DNA of 46,721 nucleotides from JOPF133 sp052144935 (GCA_052144935.1 JBKQPR010000359.1:1-46721); one strand, 5' to 3'. Shown: positions 1 through 8,680, counted from the stretch's first letter. Notes: a model not told the origin generated them from the letters alone. A program made the numbers and translations.

Positions 1-244
1 TCTCAGCCTGGCTCTCAGCCTGTAGCGTCGGCACTCGTGCCGACGCCCGTCGTCCTAGCTAGGGCCCCAAAAGCGGCGAGTCGAGTCTGGACGCTGCAGG
101 CTGAGAGCCTGCGCCACAGCGGCAGGCCGAGAAGTTATTCCTGCGTGGAGCCTAAAAGTCCGACAGGCAAATTGAGGCGCCGGCTAAACATGGCGACGTT
201 TCTGTTTGCGCACAACAGAGCCTGCTTTAGCCTGCCCTGTTAGT
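1..244. repeat. Non-coding hairpin repeat region
   Basis: No credible gene is seen here. An inverted repeat pairs positions 10-22 with 97-109 (13 bp arms, GGCTCTCAGCCTG and its complement), and a partial extra copy of the left arm starts at position 1. Such hairpin-forming repeats recur between genes across this window. The short open frame that crosses the region has no protein-like composition and follows the repeat. Confidence 0.5.
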
Positions 245-2398
245 TTAACGGCGGGCCAGCGTGCCGCCTGCCGTGCCATGGCAACCGAATAACCGGATAT
301 AGGCGCCGGAGAACACGGGCTTCCCCTTCCAAACCCAGCTACCGGGTTCGCCCCACACGGGGTCGGTATCCTTGGCGACGATCACGTCAATGGGCAGATC
401 GTGGCAGGCCTCCTCGAGGCTCGTTCCAGCCCCTCGGCCGGCGGCGGGATAGAGCCTCTCCAGGCGGGCTACAATCGGGCCGCAGACTTGGGGATCGCCG
501 CCGAACGTTGTCTCGCACCGCGGGCTGGCGGCTACCACGCGGCGGTCGCTGTACAACATGGCGGCGGTCTCTTGCATGACAACGTCCGGGTTGTACTGCA
601 GTACGGCAGTCTGTGGCGTGGAGGCCCGCACCCACTCATAGGCGGCGCGCGCGGCGTAGTTCCGTTGGCCGAACTGCCGGTCGGGAGCCATCCAGTCGAT
701 CGGCGGGAGCACCCCCCGGTCGGCCAGAATCGGGTAGAAGCGGGTGATGCCCATGTCATAAGCCGTGCCGAGGGCGCCCAGCGCAATGCAAATCGCCAGG
801 AACTGTTTCCGGCGCGTGGAAAGGACGTTCAGCCGTTCGCGCCGCGACCAGATATCCGCCGCCCAGAGGAGCAGCACGAACTGCGCCGGCAAAAACCCTC
901 TCCAACCCAGATCGTTATTGCCTAGCCAAGCATTACGCTTGAGGGTGGAGCGCAGGAAGGTGCACATGAGGGTGGTAACGACCAGCATGGTGAGGCACGC
1001 GGCATCCTGCCGCGAGAGCGGTTTCCCGCTGGCCCGGTGCTGACGCCACTTGATTCCCGCCACGAAGAAAAAGAAGCCGAACTCTAACGCGTAATTCACC
1101 GGCAGCAGCGATCCGTTCACCAGAATCAGGCGCAGCCAGCCAGGCATCCCCGGCCACATCGGAACCAGCGCCGTCATCGAGAAGGCACGCACCGTCAATC
1201 CAATCGGAATTCCGGCTGCGAGTCCTGCGGGGCCACGCGCGAGATCGTGCAGGTACGGGTAAACCAGCGCGCAGCAGGTGATACCCGCAATTGCCAGGAC
1301 CGTCACCTCCCGCCACCAGCGCCTGCCTATGCAGATCGTGGTCCAGACGCACAAGAAAGCGGCGAAAACGAACGCGACCCAGATTAAGGTGCCGGCCGCC
1401 GATGCGAGTGCCACGCCGGCAGGCACGCCATAGCGCGCCCACTCCGTCCAACCGGTCTTTGAGGCCCCGTGCCACAGCAGCAGAAAGCCCGTGACGGCCG
1501 CGATTAAAGCGGCAATCGCATGAGGCGCCCAGATGGCGCTGTGCAGAAACCAGTCGACGTATTCGTTCCAGCACTCCAGACTGGGGAGGACGAAATCCAT
1601 CGCCCCCCGGGCGTATAGGAACAGCAGAAACATGCCCGGCAGTATGTCGAGCCCGGTGATTCCCATCAGCAGGACGCCGGTCCGCAACCGCCGGATGAGG
1701 GCGACTTCCTGGTTGACGACGAACAAGCGCAGGCAGGCCGCCAACAGCGCCATCAGCCCGATGCCGCACCAGAAGGCGCCGCCGATCTCCGCATGCCGCG
1801 CGCTCACCCGGAGTGGGGCCACCTGATTCACCAGACTGCACATCATCAGCCAGAAATAGTGATAGCGGAGCAGCGCCGGCGGGCTGGGTAGGAATAAGGG
1901 ACTCTGCGGTGGGAGGCCCGTAGCCGTTATGGAATGAACCAGCGAGGCCCGCAGCGAATAATCAAACGAGTTGGTCGGATAATAGAGCCGGTCGCCCAGT
2001 TGCACATCCACCAGATAGAACAGCGTGACGCACAGCCACACGGCGATCGCCACGGCAAAGAATCCCCATCCCTCGGGCAGCCGCGGGACGCGTCGCGCCC
2101 AACCGCTCTTTGCGTGAAATGCCAGGAACGCCGCCAACGCCAGGTCCACCGCCAGGTACAAACCCCGCATCGCGCTCATCGAGGCGAATCGGCCGGCGAA
2201 ATACGTCAGAATCGGGCAGAGCGCGATGGCGAGCGGAAGGCTGATTACGGCGCGAAAAGCGGCGCTGCGGCTCCGAAACTCAAACAAATTGAGCGCGTAC
2301 CCGAGCACATAGCCCGGCGCCCATACAAATAACGGAAAAATCAGAACTGCCAGCAGACTTCCCCTTACGTCCGCGGCCATGAAATGGTACTCGGGCAT
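245..2398 (-). CDS. Large polytopic membrane protein, possible GT-C-type glycosyltransferase
   Basis: This 717-residue protein is dominated by hydrophobic segments, roughly a dozen or more predicted membrane helices over residues 10-560, followed by a soluble tail of about 150 residues at the C-terminus. A loop near residues 140-180 (SFDYSLRASLVHS, then PPALLRYHYFWLMM) has the acidic-plus-aromatic look of the first extracytoplasmic loop of GT-C glycosyltransferases, which use lipid-linked sugars. That comparison is by general appearance only and no family was firmly recognised. The ATG at 2398 has a poor ribosome-binding site, and an ATG six codons downstream is an alternative. Upstream, TGTCCGG and CCGGACA form a small inverted repeat (about 2402-2459). 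Confidence 0.7.
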   Translation of the reverse strand: MPEYHFMAADVRGSLLAVLIFPLFVWAPGYVLGYALNLFEFRSRSAAFRAVISLPLAIALCPILTYFAGRFASMSAMRGLYLAVDLALAAFLAFHAKSGWARRVPRLPEGWGFFAVAIAVWLCVTLFYLVDVQLGDRLYYPTNSFDYSLRASLVHSITATGLPPQSPLFLPSPPALLRYHYFWLMMCSLVNQVAPLRVSARHAEIGGAFWCGIGLMALLAACLRLFVVNQEVALIRRLRTGVLLMGITGLDILPGMFLLFLYARGAMDFVLPSLECWNEYVDWFLHSAIWAPHAIAALIAAVTGFLLLWHGASKTGWTEWARYGVPAGVALASAAGTLIWVAFVFAAFLCVWTTICIGRRWWREVTVLAIAGITCCALVYPYLHDLARGPAGLAAGIPIGLTVRAFSMTALVPMWPGMPGWLRLILVNGSLLPVNYALEFGFFFFVAGIKWRQHRASGKPLSRQDAACLTMLVVTTLMCTFLRSTLKRNAWLGNNDLGWRGFLPAQFVLLLWAADIWSRRERLNVLSTRRKQFLAICIALGALGTAYDMGITRFYPILADRGVLPPIDWMAPDRQFGQRNYAARAAYEWVRASTPQTAVLQYNPDVVMQETAAMLYSDRRVVAASPRCETTFGGDPQVCGPIVARLERLYPAAGRGAGTSLEEACHDLPIDVIVAKDTDPVWGEPGSWVWKGKPVFSGAYIRLFGCHGTAGGTLARR

Positions 2399-2586
2399 TA
2401 CTGTCCGGCTCTCGTTCGAGTGTCTCTGTCTTTAGCGTCCGATCCGCTACTCCGGACAGACAAGATGAAAATGGATAGGGCCGGGCTCCTGGCTTTGGAT
2501 AATCCGGTTGCGCAGCGTCGAGGGAGTCTGGACGGTGGCGCGCCGCGTGCGGCGAAAACGGGGCGCCCCGCCCGCCGGAGCGGACT

Positions 2587-2868
2587 TTACTTCACCGCCG
2601 GCGCAGCCAGCAGGATCATCAAATTCCACACCACCAACCCGCTGTACCAAAAGACGATCACACGCATGAGCTGCAGCTTCTTGCAGTAGACGCACCAGCC
2701 GCCCAGCGTCAGGGCCAGCAGTTTCGAAAACGCCACTCCCACGGCGGGACCAAAGTGCATCAACAGGCGGATGAACGGACTGGCCTCGGCGGCGCCCAGG
2801 CGGAAACCCACCAGGGTGGTGAGCAGATCCAGCAGTTGCAGATAAACGAACACTTGAACGATCGACAT
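2587..2868 (-). CDS. Small membrane protein, DUF5658-like
   Basis: The product is a 93-residue protein with three likely membrane segments. The N-terminal stretch LQLLDLLTTLVGFRLGAAEA, followed by SPFIRLL, resembles the DUF5658 type of small integral membrane proteins, whose function is unknown. The ATG at 2868 was chosen because AGAGGAA lies at a good distance upstream. A longer reading to 2985 would add 39 residues without coding character. It stands alone, and the divergent cyclase gene begins 175 bp away. Confidence 0.65.
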   Translation of the reverse strand: MSIVQVFVYLQLLDLLTTLVGFRLGAAEASPFIRLLMHFGPAVGVAFSKLLALTLGGWCVYCKKLQLMRVIVFWYSGLVVWNLMILLAAPAVK

Positions 2869-3042
2869 CCGGTTCCTCTGGGAATCTATCGGCGTTTCCC
2901 TAAAGTTAGTATAGTCCTTATGGTACCAGAGGAATACGAGGAAATGCACCTGCCATACTAAGAAGACCTCGCGGTTGTTGCACAAAACACTGGGTTTAGC
3001 CCCTGCCGGGCGGTAAATGGCGTGGGTTTGCTAGATTGGTGA

Positions 3043-3984
3043 ATGGTGAATCCCCCCTCCCCTGACGCATATCTGGTTTTGGAATCCAGCGGCCGCCGCT
3101 ATGCTCTGGAGCAGGGGCAGTCGTGGGCGATCGGTCGCGGCGACGGCTGCGCGGTGATGCTGGATAACCGCTCGGTTTCGCGCCTGCACGCCCTCATCCA
3201 ACGCCGCGAGACGGGTGATTTTTCGCTGGTCGATCTGGGAAGCCGCAACGGCAGCTTCGTCAATTCACGGCGGGTGAGCGTACCGCTAGTCCTAAACGAC
3301 CAGGATCGCCTGGTCTTTGGCGACCAGCAGTTGGCCTTCTGGCAGCCGGTGCGCACCGCCAACCCTCTGCCCCTGCACGACACCGGGCGGAATGCGCCCA
3401 CCACCGCCTTGCACATGCATGCGCTTGCCACCATCGTGGTGGTGGACATCCGCGATTTCACGCCGCTGGCGCGCACGGTGTCCGAGGCCCTGCTCTCGCA
3501 AACCATCGGCACCTGGTTTCTGCGGACCGGCGAGATCGCGCAGGGGCTGGGGAGTTGGGCCCAGAAATACATCGGCGACGCGGTGATGGCGGTGTGGGTG
3601 CACGATCGCGTGCCGGATCTGGCCGCCGACGTCATGCGGGCGCTGCGGGCGGTGAGCCAGATGGGCACAGCCACAGCCGAGATCAGCCAGACCTTGCCGT
3701 TGCCGGGACCGCTGCGCATCGGCGCCGGCATCAACACCGGCCCGGCCATTCTGGGCGGCACCGACTATACCGCCATCGGCGATACCGTGAACGCCGCATT
3801 CCGGCTCGAGGCCGCCACTAAAACTCTGGGGTTAGACATAGCTTTGGGACCGCGAACCGCCGCCGAACTGGGGCTGGCCGGCCGGGCCCCGTTCGCCGAG
3901 CGCGAGGTAGAACTGAAGGGTTACGAGGCACCCAGCCAGGCCTGGGCAATTTCATTCGAAGATCTGGAAGCGTATCTCCGTTAG
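3043..3984 (+). CDS. FHA domain-class III adenylate cyclase fusion
   Basis: This predicted signalling enzyme makes cyclic AMP from ATP and is controlled through a phosphothreonine-reading FHA domain. Residues 20-100 are the FHA domain (IGRGDGC, SVSRLHA, SRNGSFVN). Residues 125-305 are a class III cyclase catalytic domain. Metal-binding aspartates are seen at about D135 (VVDIRDF) and D179 (KYIGDAVMAVW). K176 fits adenine recognition, and the GDTVNAAFRLE stretch supplies the Asn and Arg of the transition-state site, so the enzyme looks active. No membrane segment or signal peptide is seen, so it is probably cytoplasmic. The stop overlaps the end of the convergent gene at 3981 by four bases. Confidence 0.9.
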   Translation: MVNPPSPDAYLVLESSGRRYALEQGQSWAIGRGDGCAVMLDNRSVSRLHALIQRRETGDFSLVDLGSRNGSFVNSRRVSVPLVLNDQDRLVFGDQQLAFWQPVRTANPLPLHDTGRNAPTTALHMHALATIVVVDIRDFTPLARTVSEALLSQTIGTWFLRTGEIAQGLGSWAQKYIGDAVMAVWVHDRVPDLAADVMRALRAVSQMGTATAEISQTLPLPGPLRIGAGINTGPAILGGTDYTAIGDTVNAAFRLEAATKTLGLDIALGPRTAAELGLAGRAPFAEREVELKGYEAPSQAWAISFEDLEAYLR

Positions 3985-4460
3985 CTGCTGGGAGGCGGCT
4001 CGGGGACCGGGCCCAGACTGAGCGCGATCTTCCGGGCCACCTCCACGGGGATGCTCGGAAGAAACGTCAAATGACCGCTGCAGGTGCCGGCCTTTCCCGG
4101 GACAGCGATGCTGTAAGCGCTCGGATCCTCCCGATTCTGGGATATCTTATCCTGATAAAAAACACGCTTCGCGGTATTCTCGAACATCTTCTCCTTGGGA
4201 ATATTCATCACTCTCTGGACAGCCTCCGGCAGCGGCTTGAAAGCCTGTTCCGGCTGGCTGGTGACCACCGCTATGGCCGTCGAGACATCGTGGAAAACGG
4301 CCACGCCATGGTTCTCCCCATACTGCGCCCAATCCGGTGGAACGGCCATCTGGCAGGCGCTCTTGGAATCTTTGATGATCAGCCACCCGGCCGGCGCGAC
4401 CTGTGCCGGGACGAGCGGCGCGAACAAGAGAATCAGAGCGGGAACTATGTATTCTCTCAT
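3981..4460 (-). CDS. Secreted protein of unknown function
   Basis: The product is 159 residues long with a clear signal peptide (MREYIVPALILLFAPLVPAQ), so it is probably exported to the periplasm. The mature part contains ACQMAVPPDWAQYGENHGVAVF, split as two motifs of a beta-rich fold, and ends in a proline-rich tail. The general look is of the PsbP/DUF1795-type lipoprotein-like fold, but this is weak. The ATG at 4460 was chosen because it puts the signal peptide at the N-terminus. The longer upstream reading is Arg-rich and not coding-like. It is convergent with the cyclase gene. Confidence 0.6.
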   Translation of the reverse strand: MREYIVPALILLFAPLVPAQVAPAGWLIIKDSKSACQMAVPPDWAQYGENHGVAVFHDVSTAIAVVTSQPEQAFKPLPEAVQRVMNIPKEKMFENTAKRVFYQDKISQNREDPSAYSIAVPGKAGTCSGHLTFLPSIPVEVARKIALSLGPVPEPPPSS

Positions 4461-4479
4461 GCCTGGAGTGTAGCGCCGG

Positions 4480-4767
4480 TTGAGGTCCAAGGCAAGCCTT
4501 CGGTCGGACCCATTCGGACCCAGCCTTCGGTTCGGTCCAGGGGCGCTGGCGCGTCGTAAGCAGCGGGCTATTGCTGAAGTCCGCAACTGGCTTGCAAACG
4601 TCTCCAGGACGAAGGGCTTGCCAGGTGGAGCGGACGTTGTCGCACGCTATGCACGATTCGACAAAGACCTGCCCCGATGGCGCAAGAAGCTGAAGCGGCG
4701 GCCTAATGATCTGACATTTCCGGATTTCCTTGAAATGATCGAAATCTGGCTGGGAGGGGATCTCTGA
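4480..4767 (+). CDS. Short hypothetical protein, possibly N-terminally truncated
   Basis: From about codon 22 the reading frame has normal amino-acid composition (RKQRAIAEVRNWLA, then LTFPDFLEMIEIWLGG at the end), with basic helices and an acidic C-terminus. The first 20 codons lie in a local repeat (CTTCGGTCGGACC-like units at about 4497-4535) and only a TTG is available as a start. It could be the 3' remnant of a longer gene. No family was recognised. Confidence 0.35.
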   Translation: MRSKASLRSDPFGPSLRFGPGALARRKQRAIAEVRNWLANVSRTKGLPGGADVVARYARFDKDLPRWRKKLKRRPNDLTFPDFLEMIEIWLGGDL

Positions 4768-4797
4768 TCCCGTCAGGGTAGACAACACCCCGCCCCC

Positions 4798-5739
4798 CTA
4801 CCCCGAGTACAAATCCCCGGACAAATACTTCAGCCCGCTGTCAACCGCTACCGTCACCACGGTGGCCTCGCTCCCCAGCTCCCCCGCAAGCTGGATGGCG
4901 GCGGCCACGTTCAGCCCGGTGGACGTGCCGGCGAGGATGCCCTCTTCACGGGCCAGGCGGCGGGCCATCGCGCGCGCGGCGCTCTCTTCAATCGCCCGCG
5001 CCTCGTCATAATCGCCGGGCTGGAGGTGGGCCGGCCGGAATCCTACCCCGATCCCTTCCACGCGATGCGCCCCGGCCTGGCCCTTGGTGAGGATCGGGGA
5101 TTCGGCTGGCTCCAGAGCTACAATCCGCGCCGGCGACGGGGCTGCCTTCAAGGCGCGCGAGACGCCGGTGAGCATACCCGCCGTGCCCACCGCCGCGCAG
5201 AACATAGTAATCGAACCTCCCATCTGGCGCAGCAGTTCATTGCCCAGTGGCATGTAGCCGGCGATAACATCGTCGTTGTGGAACTGGTCGGCCCAGAAAA
5301 CCCCGGGCTGGGCGGTTTCGCGCGTGAGTTCGGCTTGCATGCGCGCGAAAAGGCCGAGGGTAATCCGCCCCTCATCGCTGGGAACCAGGATCAGACCGGC
5401 GCCCAAGGCTCGCATGGTTTCCAGCTTCTCCCTGGCGAAAGCGTCGGAGGAGATCGGCGTGAAGCGGTATCCTTTCACGGCGCAGACCATGGCGAGCGAC
5501 GACCCAGTGCTGCCGCCGGTGTATTCGACAACCCGCATGCCGGGCTTCAGATCGCCGCGGCGCTCGGCGCCTTCGATGACCGCCAGCGCCATCCGGTCCT
5601 TATAAGAACCGGTGGGGTTGTAATATTCCAGCTTGACAAAAACGCGTGCGCCATCGGAGGGCGCCACGCGGCGGAGTTGGATCAGCGGCGTATTGCCGAT
5701 GGCATCGAGAATGGAGGCTCCGGCGGAACGAAGCTGCAT
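4798..5739 (-). CDS. Cysteine synthase-like PLP-dependent enzyme
   Basis: This fold-type II pyridoxal-phosphate enzyme belongs to the CysK/CysM family, which makes cysteine from O-acetylserine or O-phosphoserine and sulfide. The N-terminus (DAIGNTPLIQLRRV) and the PLP lysine in NPTGSYKDRMA are diagnostic. EYTGGSTGSSLA is the substrate/phosphate loop, GTAGMLTGVSR the cofactor phosphate site, and GTSTGLN the C-terminal serine motif. The length of 313 residues is normal. The ATG at 5739 matches the usual family start, and an upstream extension of 18 codons is unlikely. Exact substrate choice within the family cannot be read from the sequence. It stands between unrelated genes. Confidence 0.88.
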   Translation of the reverse strand: MQLRSAGASILDAIGNTPLIQLRRVAPSDGARVFVKLEYYNPTGSYKDRMALAVIEGAERRGDLKPGMRVVEYTGGSTGSSLAMVCAVKGYRFTPISSDAFAREKLETMRALGAGLILVPSDEGRITLGLFARMQAELTRETAQPGVFWADQFHNDDVIAGYMPLGNELLRQMGGSITMFCAAVGTAGMLTGVSRALKAAPSPARIVALEPAESPILTKGQAGAHRVEGIGVGFRPAHLQPGDYDEARAIEESAARAMARRLAREEGILAGTSTGLNVAAAIQLAGELGSEATVVTVAVDSGLKYLSGDLYSG

Positions 5740-5764
5740 AGTGGTGACCCGAAAGTATAGCAGG

Positions 5765-6304
5765 TCACTCCGCCTTCTTCCGATACAGCACATGCCTCCG
5801 CAACGGGTGCCCCTCGGGCAGCCGCGGATGGTCGAAATCCCCTGCCAGGTCGCGCGCCAGCCCGATCTTCTCCATCACCCGCCGCGACGCCATATTCTCC
5901 GGCACGGTGAACGACACCACTTCCCGAAGGCGCAGTTCCTCGAAGGCATAGCGCAGCGCTTCGCGCGCCCCCTCGGTGGCCAGCCCCCGGTTCCACAACT
6001 CGGCGTCCAGACGCCAGCCGATCTCCACCGACGGCGTGAAGTGCGCCTCGAAGTTCGGCACCACCAGCCCGATGAAGCCGGCGAAGCGCTCCGTCTCGCG
6101 CAGTTCCACCGCGAAGGGACCGAAACCGTACGCGGCAAAGTGCGCCTCCGCGCGGTCCACCAGCGCATCGCTCTCGGCGCGCGAAAGCTCCTCCGGAAAG
6201 AACCGCATCACCCGCGGATCGGCGTTGATGCGGGCGAAGTCCTCGCGGTCGGCGTCGCGCCAGCGGCGCAGGAGCAGGCGCGCGGTGAGGAGGCTCTCCC
6301 TCAC
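5765..6304 (-). CDS. GNAT-family N-acetyltransferase (RimJ/RimL-like)
   Basis: This 179-residue acetyl-CoA-dependent acyltransferase probably acts on an N-terminal amine or small-molecule amine. TARLLLRRWRDAD at the start, RNRGLATEGAREALRYAFE-like residues around 115-135 (acetyl-CoA pyrophosphate loop) and VVSFTVPENMASRRVMEKIG near the end are typical of the Acetyltransf_3 subgroup. The start is the GTG at 6304, preceded by GGAGG at five bases. The open frame continues 99 codons further upstream, but that part only translates the 18-bp minisatellite and is not believed. The ribosome-binding site lies inside one of two 21-bp repeats flanking the minisatellite. Confidence 0.88.
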   Translation of the reverse strand: MRESLLTARLLLRRWRDADREDFARINADPRVMRFFPEELSRAESDALVDRAEAHFAAYGFGPFAVELRETERFAGFIGLVVPNFEAHFTPSVEIGWRLDAELWNRGLATEGAREALRYAFEELRLREVVSFTVPENMASRRVMEKIGLARDLAGDFDHPRLPEGHPLRRHVLYRKKAE

Positions 6305-6307
6305 CAG

Positions 6308-6613
6308 GCCCTCCACGGAGCATCCGCGACCGGCAGAGTGCCTGCGCCCGGCTCGGTGCCTGCACCAAGCAGGGTGCTGGCGCCAAGCAGGGTGCCTGCG
6401 CCCGGCGCGGTGCCTGCGCCCGGCACGGTGCTGGCGCCCGGCACGGTGCTGGCGCCCGGCACGGTGACCGCGCCCGGCACGGTGCTGGCGCCCGGCACGG
6501 TGACCGCGCCCGGCAGGGTGCCTGCGCCCGGCAGGGTGCCTGCGTCCGGCAGGGTGCCTGCGCCCGGCACGGTAACCTCGCGCCGGGATCGCGCCCTCCA
6601 TGGAGCATCCGCG
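6308..6613. repeat. 18-bp minisatellite flanked by 21-bp direct repeats
   Basis: About 13-14 tandem 18-bp units (consensus GGTGCCTGCGCCCGGCAC, with variants) run from 6337 to 6588. They are bounded by direct repeats at 6308-6328 and 6593-6613 that match at 20 of 21 positions. Because 18 is a multiple of three the array is open in several frames and produces spurious Pro/Ala/Gly-rich hexapeptide translations. The left flanking copy contains the ribosome-binding site of the acetyltransferase gene. Confidence 0.85.
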
Positions 6614-6761
6614 CCCGGCTCAGCGACTGCGGACCGCAGTGCGGACACGGTCGGCCGGGGCGACCTGGGGTTCGCCGGGCCCAGAGGGCATCCCCAGGAG
6701 CACCCCAGAAGGCCCGCCAAGGGGTACCCCGCCGAGAGTCCGCCCAACCAGGTGCGCTGCT
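6614..6761. repeat. GC-rich repeat-derived spacer
   Basis: No gene is seen. The stretch contains, on the minus strand, the GCCCTCTGGGCCCGGC motif that also occurs as in-frame 18-bp units at 38513-38584 and as a related form near 14395. It separates the minisatellite from the MerR-type gene. Confidence 0.4.
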
Positions 6762-7526
6762 TCATCCGGCCTTCTGCCTCCGGATGTCGATGGCCTTCTG
6801 CATGAACGACCACACCGGCGCGTCGAAGAACCCCCCGGCCTGCTCCTTGGCCAGCGGCGGCCAGTTCTCGCGGTCGGCCCACACGCGCTTGACGCCTTCG
6901 GCGATCTCCGGATCGCCGCCGGTGAAGGCTTCCACCAGCTTGACCCAGCGCGCGGCCAGCGCCTGCACCTTCGGGCTGGCCGGAGCTTCGTCCTCGCCCA
7001 GCGCGGCTTTCGCCTCCGCGATCAGCTCCGTCCATTGCCGCGAAACTTCCGCCTGCAGTTCGGGGGTCCACAGTTGCCGGCGCGCCTCGACCTTGGCCTG
7101 CGCCTCGCCGGTGTGATACTTCATCATCCAATCGGAATCCTTTTCCATTTCGAGCACCTCGATGATTTTTTTCAGTTGCGCAGTCCCAGGCCGCTCCTGG
7201 GCCCGCCGGATGGCGCCGATGGCGCTGTCCAGCAGGCGCCGCTTTTCCTCGAGTATCCGCCGTTGCACGCGCAGCGCGGCGGCCAGGTCGAGCGAATCGC
7301 GGTCCAGGAGCGTCCGGACCTGCTTCAAGGGGATGCCCAGGAACTTCAACGCCACAATCTGCTCCAGCCGCTCCAGATCGCGCTCCCGGTAGAGCCGGTA
7401 GCCCGATGCGGAGCGCCGCGGCTTGAGCAATCCGAGCTGGTCGTAATGGTGCAGCGTCCGCACCGTCACGCCCGCCAGCTCGGCGAACTCTTGCGCGCGG
7501 TAGAGCCGGTTGGCGTCTTCCTTCAC
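6762..7526 (-). CDS. MerR-family regulator with TipAS-type effector domain
   Basis: This is a 254-residue transcription activator. Residues 8-75 are the MerR DNA-binding domain (AGVTVRTLHHYDQLGLLKP, SGYRLY), a coiled coil follows at about 80-125, and the C-terminal 120 residues resemble the TipAS ligand-binding domain of TipA, which binds thiopeptide drugs (KYHTGEA, QWTELIAEA, GGFFDAPVWSFM). The GTG at 7526 is the start. A promoter with a palindrome in a 19-bp spacer lies just upstream, so autoregulation is very likely. The inducer is unknown. The next gene upstream is on the same strand but is separated by repeats. Confidence 0.88.
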   Translation of the reverse strand: MKEDANRLYRAQEFAELAGVTVRTLHHYDQLGLLKPRRSASGYRLYRERDLERLEQIVALKFLGIPLKQVRTLLDRDSLDLAAALRVQRRILEEKRRLLDSAIGAIRRAQERPGTAQLKKIIEVLEMEKDSDWMMKYHTGEAQAKVEARRQLWTPELQAEVSRQWTELIAEAKAALGEDEAPASPKVQALAARWVKLVEAFTGGDPEIAEGVKRVWADRENWPPLAKEQAGGFFDAPVWSFMQKAIDIRRQKAG

Positions 7527-7546
7527 CGTGCGATCCCCTCCCGAAC

Positions 7547-7577
7547 ATCATCGAGCCTCACGTTACGTGAGGGTCAA
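7547..7577 (-). promoter_or_regulatory. MerR-type promoter/operator
   Basis: Read on the minus strand, a -35 box TTGACC (7572-7577) is followed by a 19-bp spacer and a weak -10 box GATGAT (7547-7552). The spacer holds the perfect palindrome CCTCACGTTACGTGAGG (7556-7572). A 19-bp spacer carrying a dyad is the hallmark of promoters that MerR proteins untwist to activate. It lies 20 bp from the GTG of the MerR gene. Confidence 0.75.
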
Positions 7578-7742
7578 GCGAATTCCGCGGCCATGCAAAC
7601 AACCCACCGGACGCGGAGGCGCGGAGAAACGGAGGAAAACGCGGTCGCGCAATTTTGAGACTCTTCCCCGCGCGTATTTTTTCCGCGCCTCCGCGTCTCC
7701 GCCCAATCTTCTCCTCCTCACGTGAGGGTCAAGCGAATTCCG
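7565..7742. repeat. 23-bp direct repeat enclosing a hairpin repeat
   Basis: An identical 23-bp sequence occurs at 7565-7587, where it forms the -35 side of the MerR promoter, and at 7720-7742, where it encodes the last codons of the cyclodeaminase gene. Between them is a hairpin repeat with arms at about 7611-7643 and 7670-7703 (GCGGAGG-rich and its complement). The same hairpin family occurs at 35829-35927 and, as a half copy, near 19735-19790. Confidence 0.75.
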
Positions 7743-8680
7743 AGTCCGGCCGCGACCGAGCGGCGATACGCCAGATCGGCGGCCACCAGATCCTCGATCG
7801 CTTGCCCTAGCGATTTGAACACCGTCACCTCACCGGCTGAGGTACGCCCCGCCGCGCGGCCGGCGATCACCTCGCCCAGTTCGCCGCGGATGTGCTCCGG
7901 CCCGAAGCGCCCCTCGGCAATGGATTGCACTACGTCGCCCGATTCAGCCAGCGCCGCCTCGCGCGAATCCACGAAGAGGGCCGCGCGCGCCATCAGCGCG
8001 GGGTCGATTTCCCGCTGTGACACGCGGCAGGCGCCGATCGAAATCACATGCGCGCCGTCCTCCACCCAGCGGTTGTCGATGGCCGGAGTCACGGAATTGG
8101 TAGCCAGCACGATCACATCGGCGCCGCGCACAGCTTCTTCGGCCGAGCTTGCGGCGCGCACCCCGGCCTGCGCCGCGAAACGCTCCCTGTGCGCGGCCGT
8201 GGGACTCCACACCCGAATCTCGCCGAAGGCCCGCACCAGCGGCACCACTTCCAGGTGGCTGCGCGCCTGCACTCCGGAACCGAGAATCGCCAGCACCCGC
8301 GCGTCGGCCCTCGCGAGGTGGCGCACCGACACCGCCGAAACCGCCGCCGTGCGCACTTCCGTGATGTAGCGGCCGTCGGCCACCGCCAGCAGCTCGCCGT
8401 TAGTGGCATCGAGCAGCGAGATGGCCGCCAGGTGTGTGGGGATGCCGAGCTTCTGGTTGGCCGGCGCGACGCTCACCAGCTTGGCGCCCAGGATGGCGCG
8501 CTCGCGGTCGAAGGCCGGCATCACCGCGAAGAACGAGCGGTCGCCGATTTCAATCGCCGTGCGCACCGGTTGCGCCACTTCACCGGCCGAGAGCGCCCGA
8601 AGCGCACACTCCATCGCATCGATCAATTCCGCCGGCGCCAGCGCCGCGCGCACGTCCGATTCGGTGAGCCAGAGGGGCAT
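7718..8680 (-). CDS. Ornithine cyclodeaminase/mu-crystallin family protein
   Basis: This 320-residue NAD(P)-dependent enzyme belongs to a family that includes ornithine cyclodeaminase, alanine dehydrogenase, ketimine reductases and mu-crystallin. Residues 1-110 form the substrate domain (MPLWLTESDVRAAL, GAKLVSV). The Rossmann fold follows with AILGSGVQARSHLEVV, then ADVIVLATNSVTPAI and GAHVISIGACR. The ATG at 8680 was preferred over an upstream GTG. Substrate cannot be assigned from sequence alone. The final codons fall inside the 23-bp direct repeat shared with the MerR promoter. Confidence 0.87.
   Translation of the reverse strand: MPLWLTESDVRAALAPAELIDAMECALRALSAGEVAQPVRTAIEIGDRSFFAVMPAFDRERAILGAKLVSVAPANQKLGIPTHLAAISLLDATNGELLAVADGRYITEVRTAAVSAVSVRHLARADARVLAILGSGVQARSHLEVVPLVRAFGEIRVWSPTAAHRERFAAQAGVRAASSAEEAVRGADVIVLATNSVTPAIDNRWVEDGAHVISIGACRVSQREIDPALMARAALFVDSREAALAESGDVVQSIAEGRFGPEHIRGELGEVIAGRAAGRTSAGEVTVFKSLGQAIEDLVAADLAYRRSVAAGLGIRLTLT

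Noticed and set aside
37..243. 68-codon plus-strand open frame at the left edge
   Set aside because: It runs through an inverted repeat, has no ribosome-binding site and no protein-like composition.
6337..6588. CRISPR-like regular repeat array
   Set aside because: The 18-bp units are directly adjacent without unique spacers; this is a minisatellite, and no cas genes are nearby.
5765..6601. Longer acetyltransferase with a 99-residue Arg/His/Gly-rich N-terminus
   Set aside because: The extra part only translates the 18-bp repeat; a GTG with a strong ribosome-binding site starts the domain at 6304.
6301..7551. Minus-strand open frame of 416 codons including the minisatellite
   Set aside because: Overlaps the well-supported MerR gene in another frame and translates tandem repeats.
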